A DNA stretch of 64,000 nt from CAVUXJ01 sp963814975. GTDB taxonomy: Bacteria; Acidobacteriota; Vicinamibacteria; Vicinamibacterales; CAVVIG01. The position numbers were made by a program, and so were the translations under genes. The stretch is from positions 124,001-188,000 of the forward strand of contig CAWFFB010000012.1 in assembly GCA_963814975.1 (NCBI GenBank), read 5' to 3'. The notes beneath the pieces were generated by a model. It did no database searches and was not told the DNA's origin. It was given only the letters and a program-made list of their open reading frames with translations. Below, piece by piece: positions 26,176 to 33,685 of the stretch. The first letter of the stretch is position 1. Every line of letters begins with the position of its first letter.

Positions 26176-26218
26176 GCGATCGACGATGTGGCGATCGACG
26201 ATCTCGGGTCGACGATCG
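26176..26218. repeat. Intergenic repeat of GATCGACGAT units, site H
   Basis: Three near-copies of a 10-nt unit (GATCGACGAT, GATCGACGAT, GGTCGACGAT) at 16-nt spacing lie between the ATPase gene and the convergent rnc gene. The unit contains the palindrome ATCGAT-like core TCGA. It may belong with the other intergenic arrays, although spacing differs. Confidence 0.5.
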
Positions 26219-26274
26219 GTCACCTCAGAGCAATCCGATCGATTGACGCCGGCCCACCTCGTCGATTGCAGATA

Positions 26275-27219
26275 TCACCGTGGCTCGGTCAGTTTTTGGA
26301 GGGCGAACCGCGCGGCCTCTTGTTCCGCTTCCTTCTTGCTCGCGCCGGTGGCTGAGGCGAGCGCCTCGCCCCCGACGACCACTTCCACCTGAAACAGTTT
26401 GCGGTGATCCGGGCCGATGGTGCCGGCGATCCGGTACTCCGGCAGCGACTGGTCGCGCGACTGAAGGTATTCCTGCAGCGCCGATTTATGATCGCACGCG
26501 AGAAGCCCATGCGCCCGGACCTCGGCGACCATCGGCGAGAACTCGCGGACGATGAAGGCGCGAGCCGCTTCAACCCCGCCGTCGAGATAGATGGCGGCAA
26601 GCAACGCTTCGTATCCGTCGGCGAGCAGCGCCTGTTTGCGGCGGCCGCCCGTCTTCTCCTCGCCGCGCCCGAGCAGCAGATGCTCACCGAGCATCAGGCG
26701 CTCGGCCTGCCGCGCCAGTGTCGTCGTCGAGACGAGCGCGGCCTTGACCTTCGACTTCTGTCCCTCGTTGAACCCCGGAAACTCACGATAGAGCAGATCG
26801 GCAATCACGAATCCGAGCACCGCGTCGCCGAGAAATTCGAGCGACTCGTTGTCGGCGACGCCGCCGCTGACGTCCTCGTTGGCGCGCGAGGTGTGGGTCA
26901 TCGCGTGCTCGAGCAGCCCGCGATCGCGGAATCGATAGTCGATCGCATGCTGGAGCGCGTCGAACTCGTCGCGGATCCTGACGACCTTCGCGCTCGGCAT
27001 CTGGGTGCGGTGGCTCTCGATGATACGGCGCGCCTCGTCCGCCTCCTCGGGCCGGACCGAGATCCGGACCTCACCCAGCTCGTTGACGTTCACCGGAAAC
27101 ACCGAGTGCAGCAACGCGGAGGAGACGACCGAGCGCACACCGTTGGCCTCGAGCAGGCCGCGGACAATGCTCGCTTCGACGCCGGATTGCGCGCGAAAGA
27201 TGACGACCAGGTCAGCCAC
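26275..27219 (-). CDS. rnc: Ribonuclease III with an N-terminal DUF2007-like domain
   Basis: A 314-residue protein, about 80 longer than usual RNase III. Residues 1-72 (LVVIFRAQSGVEASIVRGLL, then VRISVRPEEADEARRIIE) resemble DUF2007, a small putative signal-transducing domain. The nuclease domain follows, with catalytic acidic residues in NESLEFLGDAV (E128, D132) and DGYEALLAAIYLDGG. A C-terminal double-stranded RNA-binding domain ends with GASKKEAEQEAARFALQKL. It processes rRNA and mRNA duplexes. Fusion could tie RNA processing to a signal; the two parts are in one uninterrupted frame. Confidence 0.92.
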   Translation of the reverse strand: MADLVVIFRAQSGVEASIVRGLLEANGVRSVVSSALLHSVFPVNVNELGEVRISVRPEEADEARRIIESHRTQMPSAKVVRIRDEFDALQHAIDYRFRDRGLLEHAMTHTSRANEDVSGGVADNESLEFLGDAVLGFVIADLLYREFPGFNEGQKSKVKAALVSTTTLARQAERLMLGEHLLLGRGEEKTGGRRKQALLADGYEALLAAIYLDGGVEAARAFIVREFSPMVAEVRAHGLLACDHKSALQEYLQSRDQSLPEYRIAGTIGPDHRKLFQVEVVVGGEALASATGASKKEAEQEAARFALQKLTEPR

Positions 27220-27228
27220 GGAGTGTTA

Positions 27229-29406
27229 TCACTTTACCTCTGCCGGCTGTGCGGTGACGGTTCGCGGGACGGGGATGGCGGCGACCTGTTCGATTTTCAG
27301 AAGGATCAGCGTCATGTCGTCGTGCTGCGGAGCGCCGCCCACGAACGACGCGATCTCCCGAAGCACCCGTTCGCTCAGCTCGTCGGAGGGCAGGCCCGCA
27401 TGTGCCTCGATCAGCCGCCCCAGACGGGTTTCGCCAAAGCAGTCCTCGCCGGCGTTCATCGCCTCGCTGATCCCGTCGGTGAAAAACAGATACAAATCGC
27501 CCTCCTGAAGGGGAATCGTTTCCTCCTGCAAGAGGCGATCGAACATTTCGCCGGTGTCGATGTTGAGCCCGAGCACCAGCCCGTCTGGCGCCAGCACCCT
27601 GAGACCCTTCGGCCCGGCGGATCCGGGGCCGGGCAGATACATCAGCGGCGTGTGGCCGGCGCGCGCGTAGGTCATCGTGCGCGCCCTGAGATCGACGACC
27701 GCGTACGTCATCGAAATGTAGCTGCGCGCATCGAGATTCGCGGCGATGATCTGGTTGGCGGCGATCATCAAAGCCCGTGGCGAGTTGTGAATTCGACTGA
27801 GGGAGAGCAACAACCCTTTCAGCTCGGCCATGTACAACGCGGCCGAGGTGCCTTTTCCCGACACGTCCGCGATCAGCACGCCAAGCCGCTCATCGTCGAG
27901 CGGAAAGAAGTCGTAGTAATCGCCTCCGACTTCGCGCGCCGGAACGCAGACCGCGGTCACCGACAGGCCCGGCATCAGGACCGGGCCCCGTGGTAGCAGC
28001 GACATCTGGATCTCGCGCGCGATGCGCAATTCCTCCTCGAGGCGCTTCTTCTCAGCGGCCTGGAGGAGCAGGCCCTCGATGCTGGCGGTCATCGAGTTGA
28101 ACGAGTGGGCCAGCTCGCCAAGCTGATCGTTCGCCTTCACTGCAATCCTGCGCGTGAAGTCACCGTGACGGACCCGCTCGGTCCCGGCGAACAGCTCGTG
28201 GATCGACCCGGTGATCGACCGTGCCAGCGTGAGGCCGGTGGCCAGCGCGACGGCTTCGATGATGAGAAACAGCACGCCGATGACAATCAGGACCAGCAGA
28301 AGGCCCTCCCCGAAGCTGCGGTTTCCGATCAGCCCCTGCGAGCCAGAGATCGTCCGGTAGATCTCGCCGATGCTCAGCTGCATGGTCGCGACCAGCCGGC
28401 CGGCCCGGCCGGTAGTCCAGTCGCGATACTCGAGAATACTGACCGAGGTGAGCGGGAGAGCCTGCGCGGCCGGCGCGGCACCGGGGGCCACGCCCCGCCC
28501 CTCCAGCCACGCCGCCTCCCCGGTGACGATGCGAAAGCCGGCGAGCTCGACGCCCGTGTCACGACGCAGCTGCTGTCGTACTTCCGCGCTGATCGGGAGA
28601 TCGACGACGACCGCGTATTCCGGCGCGGCCGACTCTGGAAACGCGATCGCGCGCACCAGCAGATGTGTCTCGACGGGTGGCGGTTGCGGCCGGCCGTCGA
28701 TGACGATCGTCGGACCGCTCGCCGCTGTGGTTCCGAGCCCGCTGCTTGTCGTGTAGGCGAGCATTCCGCTGAACCCGTGGCAATCGATCCATCCAGGCAC
28801 GCTGACCGGCGGATCGACATGCGCCCACCTGCCGACCACCTCTCCGGTCCCGGCCGTTGGCGGCGAGGCTGACGCGCCCGTGGCCGACGTGCTCGCGCAC
28901 CTCGCCGGCACCAGCGCCAACGACACACCGGCAGCGGGAAACTCGCGCTCGGCCGCTGCGTACCGCTCGGCGAGGATAGTCCGGACCTCACGCGCACTCG
29001 GCCGTTGCACCTCCAGGGCCGTCATCACGGCGAGCGCGTGAGCGCGATCGCTCAGTGCGCGAAGACGGCTCTGGACGAGATACGAGCTGAAGTTGAAGAA
29101 CAACAGCAGGCCGCCGAGGAGAAAAAAGGCAACGATCAGGATCGCGGGAACGAATCCAATGAAGATGTAGGAGAGGATCAGCTTCCGGCGGACGCGCCAC
29201 AGCAGCCGGCGCTTCGCAAGCGCCAGCCCGCGGAACAGAAAATACCCACCGCCGGCCGCGACCGCGACCGATGCGATTGTATCGATCACCCGCGCAACGG
29301 CTGGAACCTTGCCAAGGGTCAGGCCAAGCGTGAACACGGCGGCGTTGACGGTCACGCCGACGACAATGGCTCGGCCGGGAAGCGTGCGCAGCAGCGCGTC
29401 TTTCAT
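27229..29406 (-). CDS. Membrane-bound PP2C-type (RsbU/SpoIIE) serine phosphatase with HAMP domain
   Basis: A 725-residue signalling protein. Three N-terminal hydrophobic segments (to about residue 110, including LSYIFIGFVPAILIVAFFLLGG) lead to a large extracytoplasmic sensor region, another helix near 365-390, then a HAMP domain and short coiled coil. The C-terminal 250 residues are a SpoIIE-type PP2C phosphatase: LPRGPVLMPGLSV, VGGDYYDFFPLDDERLGVLIADVSGKGTSAAL and FFTDGISEAMN. It likely dephosphorylates an anti-sigma antagonist or similar partner; none is adjacent. It lies nine bases upstream of rnc, so the two may be co-transcribed. Confidence 0.92.
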   Translation of the reverse strand: MKDALLRTLPGRAIVVGVTVNAAVFTLGLTLGKVPAVARVIDTIASVAVAAGGGYFLFRGLALAKRRLLWRVRRKLILSYIFIGFVPAILIVAFFLLGGLLLFFNFSSYLVQSRLRALSDRAHALAVMTALEVQRPSAREVRTILAERYAAAEREFPAAGVSLALVPARCASTSATGASASPPTAGTGEVVGRWAHVDPPVSVPGWIDCHGFSGMLAYTTSSGLGTTAASGPTIVIDGRPQPPPVETHLLVRAIAFPESAAPEYAVVVDLPISAEVRQQLRRDTGVELAGFRIVTGEAAWLEGRGVAPGAAPAAQALPLTSVSILEYRDWTTGRAGRLVATMQLSIGEIYRTISGSQGLIGNRSFGEGLLLVLIVIGVLFLIIEAVALATGLTLARSITGSIHELFAGTERVRHGDFTRRIAVKANDQLGELAHSFNSMTASIEGLLLQAAEKKRLEEELRIAREIQMSLLPRGPVLMPGLSVTAVCVPAREVGGDYYDFFPLDDERLGVLIADVSGKGTSAALYMAELKGLLLSLSRIHNSPRALMIAANQIIAANLDARSYISMTYAVVDLRARTMTYARAGHTPLMYLPGPGSAGPKGLRVLAPDGLVLGLNIDTGEMFDRLLQEETIPLQEGDLYLFFTDGISEAMNAGEDCFGETRLGRLIEAHAGLPSDELSERVLREIASFVGGAPQHDDMTLILLKIEQVAAIPVPRTVTAQPAEVK

Positions 29407-29434
29407 CGGTGCGTGGACTTCGCGATATTAAAAC

Positions 29435-30610
29435 ATGTATCGTAAGCGGATCGTGAAGCTCAAGCCGAACGCGCGATTCAGCACCATCTGTCTGCACGCT
29501 GGACAGGAACCCGACCCGGCGACTGGCGCCATCGTCATCCCCATCTATCAGACGTCGACGTACGTCCAGGACGAGCTCGGCAAGCACAAGGGCTACGAGT
29601 ACGCGCGCACCCAGAATCCGACGCGAACGGCGGTCGAGGGCAATCTCGCCGCCATGGAATCCGGCAAGGCGGCCCTCGCCTTCGCGTCGGGCATGGCGGC
29701 GATCAACGCCATCGCGACGATGCTGCGAGCGGGCGATCACGTCGTCGTGTCGGACAACGTGTACGGCGGAACGTTCAGGCTCTTCGACCAGGTCCTGAAC
29801 CGTTACGACCTCTCCTTCACCTACGTCGACACCCGTGACCTCGACGCCGTCGAACAGGCGTTCACCTCGGCAACCAGGATGCTGTTCGTCGAGACACCAA
29901 GCAACCCGGTGATGCGCCTCACCGACCTCCGCCTGGCGGCGGACGTCGCCCACAGACGTGACGCCCGGCTCGTCGTCGATAACACGTTCGCAAGCCCCTA
30001 CATTCAGCGCCCGCTCGAGCTCGGGGCGGACCTCGTCGTCCACAGCACGACGAAGTATCTGAACGGTCACAGCGACAGCGTCGGCGGCGTCGTCATCGCG
30101 ACGCGCGACGAGGACATTGCGTGGCTGAAGTTCGTGCAGAACGCGGCCGGCGCGATCCTCGGGCCGTTCGACGCGTGGCTCGTGTTGCGGGGAACCAAGA
30201 CGCTCCCGCTGCGGATGGTGCAGCACAGCGCCAACGGGTTGGCGCTGGCCGAGTTCCTCGCCGCGCATGTGAAGGTCCGATTCGTGCACTATCCCGGCCT
30301 GCCGGCGCATCCGCAGCACGATTTGGCGACGCGGCAGATGCGCGGCTTCGGCGGGATGCTCGCGTTCGAGCTCGGATCGCTCGCGGCTGCCCGGCGGCTC
30401 CTGAACAGCGTGCGGTTGATGTCGCTGGCCGAGAGCCTGGGTGGCGTCGAAACCTTGATCTCTCACCCCGCGACGATGACGCATGCGTCGGTGCCCGCGA
30501 CACAGCGCCAGGTCCTCGGAATCACGGATGGCCTCGTTCGGATCTCGGCCGGCATCGAGGACATCGAGGACCTGAAAGAAGACCTCGCGCAGGCCCTCGA
30601 GCGCGTCTGA
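29435..30610 (+). CDS. PLP-dependent transsulfuration enzyme (cystathionine gamma-synthase/lyase family)
   Basis: A 391-residue Cys/Met metabolism enzyme. The PLP lysine is K207 in HSTTKYLNGHSD; other conserved parts are YEYARTQNPTR, FASGMAAI, DNVYGGTFRLF, ETPSNPVM and VDNTFASPY. C-terminal SLGGVETLISHPATMTH and GLVRISAGIED complete the family pattern. It acts on cystathionine, homoserine ester or homocysteine; the sequence alone does not separate MetB, MetC and cystathionine gamma-lyase. Its TGA overlaps the ATG of the following DedA gene (TGATG). A start a few codons further in is possible. Confidence 0.92.
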   Translation: MYRKRIVKLKPNARFSTICLHAGQEPDPATGAIVIPIYQTSTYVQDELGKHKGYEYARTQNPTRTAVEGNLAAMESGKAALAFASGMAAINAIATMLRAGDHVVVSDNVYGGTFRLFDQVLNRYDLSFTYVDTRDLDAVEQAFTSATRMLFVETPSNPVMRLTDLRLAADVAHRRDARLVVDNTFASPYIQRPLELGADLVVHSTTKYLNGHSDSVGGVVIATRDEDIAWLKFVQNAAGAILGPFDAWLVLRGTKTLPLRMVQHSANGLALAEFLAAHVKVRFVHYPGLPAHPQHDLATRQMRGFGGMLAFELGSLAAARRLLNSVRLMSLAESLGGVETLISHPATMTHASVPATQRQVLGITDGLVRISAGIEDIEDLKEDLAQALERV

Positions 30611-31257
30611 TGGCCGGTTTTCTCGACCTCCTGCTCCACGTCGATCGATACCTGCTCGCACTCGTGTCCGCCTACGGCACATGGGTCTACCTCCTCCTGT
30701 TTCTGATTGTCTTCGCGGAAACCGGTCTCGTCGTGACGCCGTTTCTGCCTGGCGATTCCCTGCTGTTCGCTGCGGGTGCCATCGCGGCGGTCGGAAGACT
30801 CGACGCGCGGATTGTGATCGCCGCGCTGATTGCCGCCGCCGTTCTCGGGGATGCGGTGAACTACGCGGTCGGCCGGATCGCCGGCGGCCGGATGCTGCGA
30901 GCGGTCGAAACCAACCCGCGCTGGCGCCGCTGGCTGAACCCTGCGCACGTGGCGCGGGCGCACGACTTCTTCGAGCGTCATGGTGGCAAGGCGGTCGTCA
31001 TGGCCCGCTTCGTCCCCATCGTGCGGACGTTCGTGCCGTTCGTCGCCGGTGTCGCCGAGATGTCGTATCCCTCGTTCGCGTTTTACAACGTCGCCGGCGC
31101 GATGGCGTGGGTCGGTCTCTGCGTGGGCAGCGGATACGTGTTCGGGAATGTGCCGATCGTCCAGGAGAACTTCTCGCTGGTCGTGCTCGGAATCGTCGCG
31201 GTGTCAATCCTGCCCATGGTCGTGGAGTATCTCCGGCACCGGCGGCGCGCAGCCTGA
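30610..31257 (+). CDS. DedA-family membrane protein
   Basis: A 215-residue inner-membrane protein of the DedA/SNARE-associated family. Characteristic motifs are FAETGLVVTPFLPGDSLLF, a mid-helix GDAVNYAVGR, and FFERHGGKAVVMARFVPIVRTFVPFVAGVAEM; the Gly/Pro-rich membrane-dipping part and FVPIVRTF arginine are intact. DedA proteins act as lipid scramblases or transporters (undecaprenyl phosphate in some members). The start overlaps the preceding stop by one base, so it is coupled to the transsulfuration gene, although a functional link is not obvious. A folded heptamer repeat lies just downstream. Confidence 0.93.
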   Translation: MAGFLDLLLHVDRYLLALVSAYGTWVYLLLFLIVFAETGLVVTPFLPGDSLLFAAGAIAAVGRLDARIVIAALIAAAVLGDAVNYAVGRIAGGRMLRAVETNPRWRRWLNPAHVARAHDFFERHGGKAVVMARFVPIVRTFVPFVAGVAEMSYPSFAFYNVAGAMAWVGLCVGSGYVFGNVPIVQENFSLVVLGIVAVSILPMVVEYLRHRRRAA

Positions 31258-31291
31258 AGGCCATCGCGGGCGGGCAGACTGAAATATGTGC

Positions 31292-31347
31292 AAGTCTGAA
31301 GTCTCAAGTCTGAAGTCTGATCAGCCTTCAGCTTTCAGACTTCAGGT
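31292..31347. repeat. Inverted heptamer repeat, site E
   Basis: Left arm: AAGTCTG, AAGTCTC, AAGTCTG, AAGTCTG (31292-31319). After a short loop the right arm has TTCAGCT, TTCAGAC, TTCAGGT (31327-31347), roughly the reverse complement. It sits between convergent dedA-like and cutA genes and covers the cutA stop codon (31342-31344). Confidence 0.8.
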
Positions 31348-31668
31348 TGTGCCAGTGACCTGACCCAAAACCCAGTCCAGATACGCCGGGCTCCCGTCCG
31401 CGACGGCCAGCACCACGAACTCGGGCAGTTCGTACGAATGCACCTCGGCGATGCATGCCTGAACGGCCGGGATGTGTTCCCGCGTGGTCTTGATGACGAC
31501 CTGCCGCTCCGCTTCACGCTCCACAGTGCCACGCCAGCGGTAGATCGACGTCATCGGCGCACCAATGTTCACGCAGGCGGCGAGGCGCTGCTCGATGAGC
31601 CGGCGCGCAATCGTGTCTCCGAGATCGCCGTCCGGAACGGCGGTCAGGATGATGACGACCTCAGTCAT
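31342..31668 (-). CDS. cutA: Divalent-cation tolerance protein CutA
   Basis: A 108-residue trimeric-barrel protein of the CutA family, normal length. Motifs include ARRLIEQRLAACVNI, the central SIYRWRGTVEREAERQVVIKT and the C-terminal SYELPEFVVLAVADGSPAYLDW (family consensus HPYE.PEI...P...G...YL.W). CutA is linked to copper tolerance in E. coli, but its general function is unsettled. The stop codon lies in one heptamer array and a second array begins nine bases upstream of its start, so the gene is flanked by such repeats on both sides. Confidence 0.95.
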   Translation of the reverse strand: MTEVVIILTAVPDGDLGDTIARRLIEQRLAACVNIGAPMTSIYRWRGTVEREAERQVVIKTTREHIPAVQACIAEVHSYELPEFVVLAVADGSPAYLDWVLGQVTGTT

Positions 31669-31676
31669 ACGGAAAA

Positions 31677-31768
31677 CCTCAAGCCTCGAGTTTCAAGTCT
31701 CAAGAGTGGCGTGTCTCGCCTCGTCAGGTCGAGCATTGAGACTTGAGACTTCAGACTTGAGACTTTAC
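31677..31768. repeat. Inverted heptamer repeat, site F, between divergent genes
   Basis: Left arm: CCTCAAG, CCTCGAG, TTTCAAG, TCTCAAG (31677-31704). Right arm: ATTGAG, then ACTTGAG, ACTTCAG, ACTTGAG, ACTTTAC (31735-31768), the approximate reverse complement, with a 30-nt loop. It lies between the starts of cutA and the FtsB-like gene, so it is not merely a terminator. Confidence 0.8.
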
Positions 31769-31817
31769 TGTTACCTCGGCAATACGGCGATTCTCTGTTG
31801 TACTTTCGCTTCGGTTG

Positions 31818-32183
31818 GTGTACCTGTCGCGCGCGTGGCCAGGAGCGGGAGTCGATCCACAACCAAGCGCGGGGCGTCAGAATCCTGGCACACCACCCGC
31901 ACGCGGCGCATCGGTACAGTTTCTGCTGCTGTTTGTCGGGGTCGTCATCGTCGTCGACGCACTGGTTGGCGACCAGGGACTCCTCGTCATGCTGCGCGCC
32001 AGACGCCAACACGACGAACTGGCGGCGGCGATCGCGGGCCAGAAGGCCGAAAACGCGCGGTTGCGTGAGGAGGCGCGGCGGCTCACCGAGGATCCCGCCG
32101 CCATCGAAGAAGTCGCCCGCCGCGAGCTGGGTCTCATCAGGCGGGGCGAGACGGTCTTCATCATCAAAGATTTGAAGCCTTAG
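31818..32183 (+). CDS. FtsB/DivIC-like septum formation initiator
   Basis: A small protein (up to 121 residues) with a single membrane helix (FLLLFVGVVIVVDALVGDQGLL) followed by a coiled coil (HDELAAAIAGQKAENARLREEARRL) and the family C-terminal motif DPAAIEEVARRELGLIRRGETVFII. It should sit in the divisome with FtsL and FtsQ. The start is uncertain: GTG 31818 gives a polar, proline-rich N-terminus of about 35 residues, and no better start codon lies nearer the helix. A small indel upstream of the helix is possible. Confidence 0.8.
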   Translation: MYLSRAWPGAGVDPQPSAGRQNPGTPPARGASVQFLLLFVGVVIVVDALVGDQGLLVMLRARRQHDELAAAIAGQKAENARLREEARRLTEDPAAIEEVARRELGLIRRGETVFIIKDLKP

Positions 32184-32189
32184 TCAAGG

Positions 32190-33347
32190 CTAGGTTACGG
32201 GCCTGCCGGCCGCACGAAACCTGCCCACGCCGAGTCCCGCCGCAACGACGAACGCGGCAACCGAGTTGCCGACGCTCAGAAGCGCTCCGATCTTCGCCTG
32301 CTCGAGGAGCGGTCCCGGCGGAAATGCTGCCGTCGCGAAAAACAGCGCGACGGTGAACCCGATCCCGGCCGAGAATCCCACCACCACCAGATCGCGCCAG
32401 GCGAGCCCCCGGGGAAACTGGAGGCCGACGGCCAGTGAAAGCGCCGCCGCAAGAAGAATCCCGAGTGGCTTGCCAGCGAGAAGCCCGAAGAACACGGCCG
32501 CGGTGCCAGGCCCCACTTGATTGAGCGTGATGCCGGCATTCACGAGACCGAAGAGAAACAGCACGAACTGCACCGGATACGTCCAGCGATGTTCGAACTC
32601 GCGGAGCGTGTCGACTGCGCCCGGTGACGAGTCGGGGAGACGCTCCGCATCGCAGGGGGTGCGCGGCATGAACGGCACGACGGGCACGAGAGCCAGCGCC
32701 GGATGCAGGCCGCCGACGAAGAGGGCGAGCCAAGAGAGCGTGCCGCCGGCAACGACATACGGCCAGGAGCTCCTGACACGGCGCATGCGTATGACGAAGA
32801 GCACCGCGAAGGCCGCGGCCATCATGCCGAGGGCCAGCCAGATGCGAACCGGTCCGGATGGATAAAACAGCGCGAGGATGATCAGCCCAAGCGCATCGTC
32901 AGCGATTGCGAGAAGGACGAGAAAAGGGATCGCGGGATGATCGCGGAAGATCGCCTTCACCACGAGATAGCTGAAGGCGACGTCCGTTGCGCAGGGGATC
33001 GCCCATCCCCTGGCGAGCTCGGGCGCGTCTTGAAACAGCACGACCGCGGAGTAGATGAGGGCGGGACCGATCATGCCACCGGCCGCGGCGACGACCGGCA
33101 GCGCGGCCCGCGGCCAGGTATGGAGCGCGCCTCCAGCCGCGGTCGCCGCCACGACCTCCTTGGCCGCGAGGGCGAAGAAAAAAGCCATGCCGACGTCGTT
33201 CACCGCGAAGTGAAGTACGCCGGCAAACCGTTCGTAGCTCGCGGGTGCCGTATTGGCCCAGACGAGGGCGATGACCGCCCCCGCAGGCAGGAGAGCGAGA
33301 GATTCGACGACCCGCTGCAGGGGGCGAAGGGCACGCGATCGGGACAT
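32190..33347 (-). CDS. nhaA: Na+/H+ antiporter NhaA
   Basis: A 385-residue NhaA-family antiporter. Ion-binding aspartates are recognisable in IADDALGLIILA (the D163/D164 pair of E. coli) and in CATDVAFSYLV (D133 equivalent). FFALAAKEV and GIGFTVALFFATAAF are also family segments. It expels Na+ in exchange for H+. It is slightly short, with a reduced C-terminus. It lies six bases downstream of the PII gene on the same strand, so it may be in the glnD-glnB transcription unit, an unusual link between nitrogen sensing and ion balance. Confidence 0.95.
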   Translation of the reverse strand: MSRSRALRPLQRVVESLALLPAGAVIALVWANTAPASYERFAGVLHFAVNDVGMAFFFALAAKEVVAATAAGGALHTWPRAALPVVAAAGGMIGPALIYSAVVLFQDAPELARGWAIPCATDVAFSYLVVKAIFRDHPAIPFLVLLAIADDALGLIILALFYPSGPVRIWLALGMMAAAFAVLFVIRMRRVRSSWPYVVAGGTLSWLALFVGGLHPALALVPVVPFMPRTPCDAERLPDSSPGAVDTLREFEHRWTYPVQFVLFLFGLVNAGITLNQVGPGTAAVFFGLLAGKPLGILLAAALSLAVGLQFPRGLAWRDLVVVGFSAGIGFTVALFFATAAFPPGPLLEQAKIGALLSVGNSVAAFVVAAGLGVGRFRAAGRPVT

Positions 33348-33353
33348 CAGGCG

Positions 33354-33685
33354 TCAGGACACTTCTTTCTCCCCGGTGCGAATCTTGTAGCTCTCGCTGA
33401 CGGGAATCACGAAGATCCGGCCGTCGCCGATTTCACCCGTGCGCGCCGCCTCGATGATCGCCTTGACCGCATCGTCCACGATCGAGTCGGGCAGAACCAC
33501 TTCGATCTCCATCTTTGGCAGGAGGCTCACGTTGTATCCTGCCCTCGGTAGATGGCCGTATGCCCCTTCTGCTTGCCGTGGCCGCGGACCTCGGTCACCG
33601 TCATGCCGGATATTTGGATCTTCTCCAGGGCGTTCTTGACGTCATCTACCTTGTTCGGCCGCACGATCGCTTTGACTAGTTTCAT
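33354..33685 (-). CDS. glnB: PII nitrogen regulatory protein, with one-base deletion
   Basis: From ATG 33683-33685 the frame reads MKLVKAIVRPNKVDDVKNAL and on to GHTAIYRG, then hits a stop eight codons later. Adding one G to the GGG run near 33542 restores AGYNVSLLPKMEIEVVLPD, the Walker-like EAARTGEIGDGRIFV and a C-terminus SYKIRTGEKEVS ending at 33354: a perfect 110-residue PII protein. The T-loop has both Y46 and Y51 after correction, so uridylylation by GlnD is possible. The ATG overlaps the glnD stop (ATGA). The break is probably a homopolymer error; if real, the cell lacks this PII copy. Confidence 0.88.

Noticed and set aside
26404..30682. Large open frames antisense to rnc, the PP2C phosphatase and the transsulfuration gene (26404-27996, 28988-30682)
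   Set aside because: GC-driven frames over clear genes; compositions rich in Arg, His and Asp, no domain seen.
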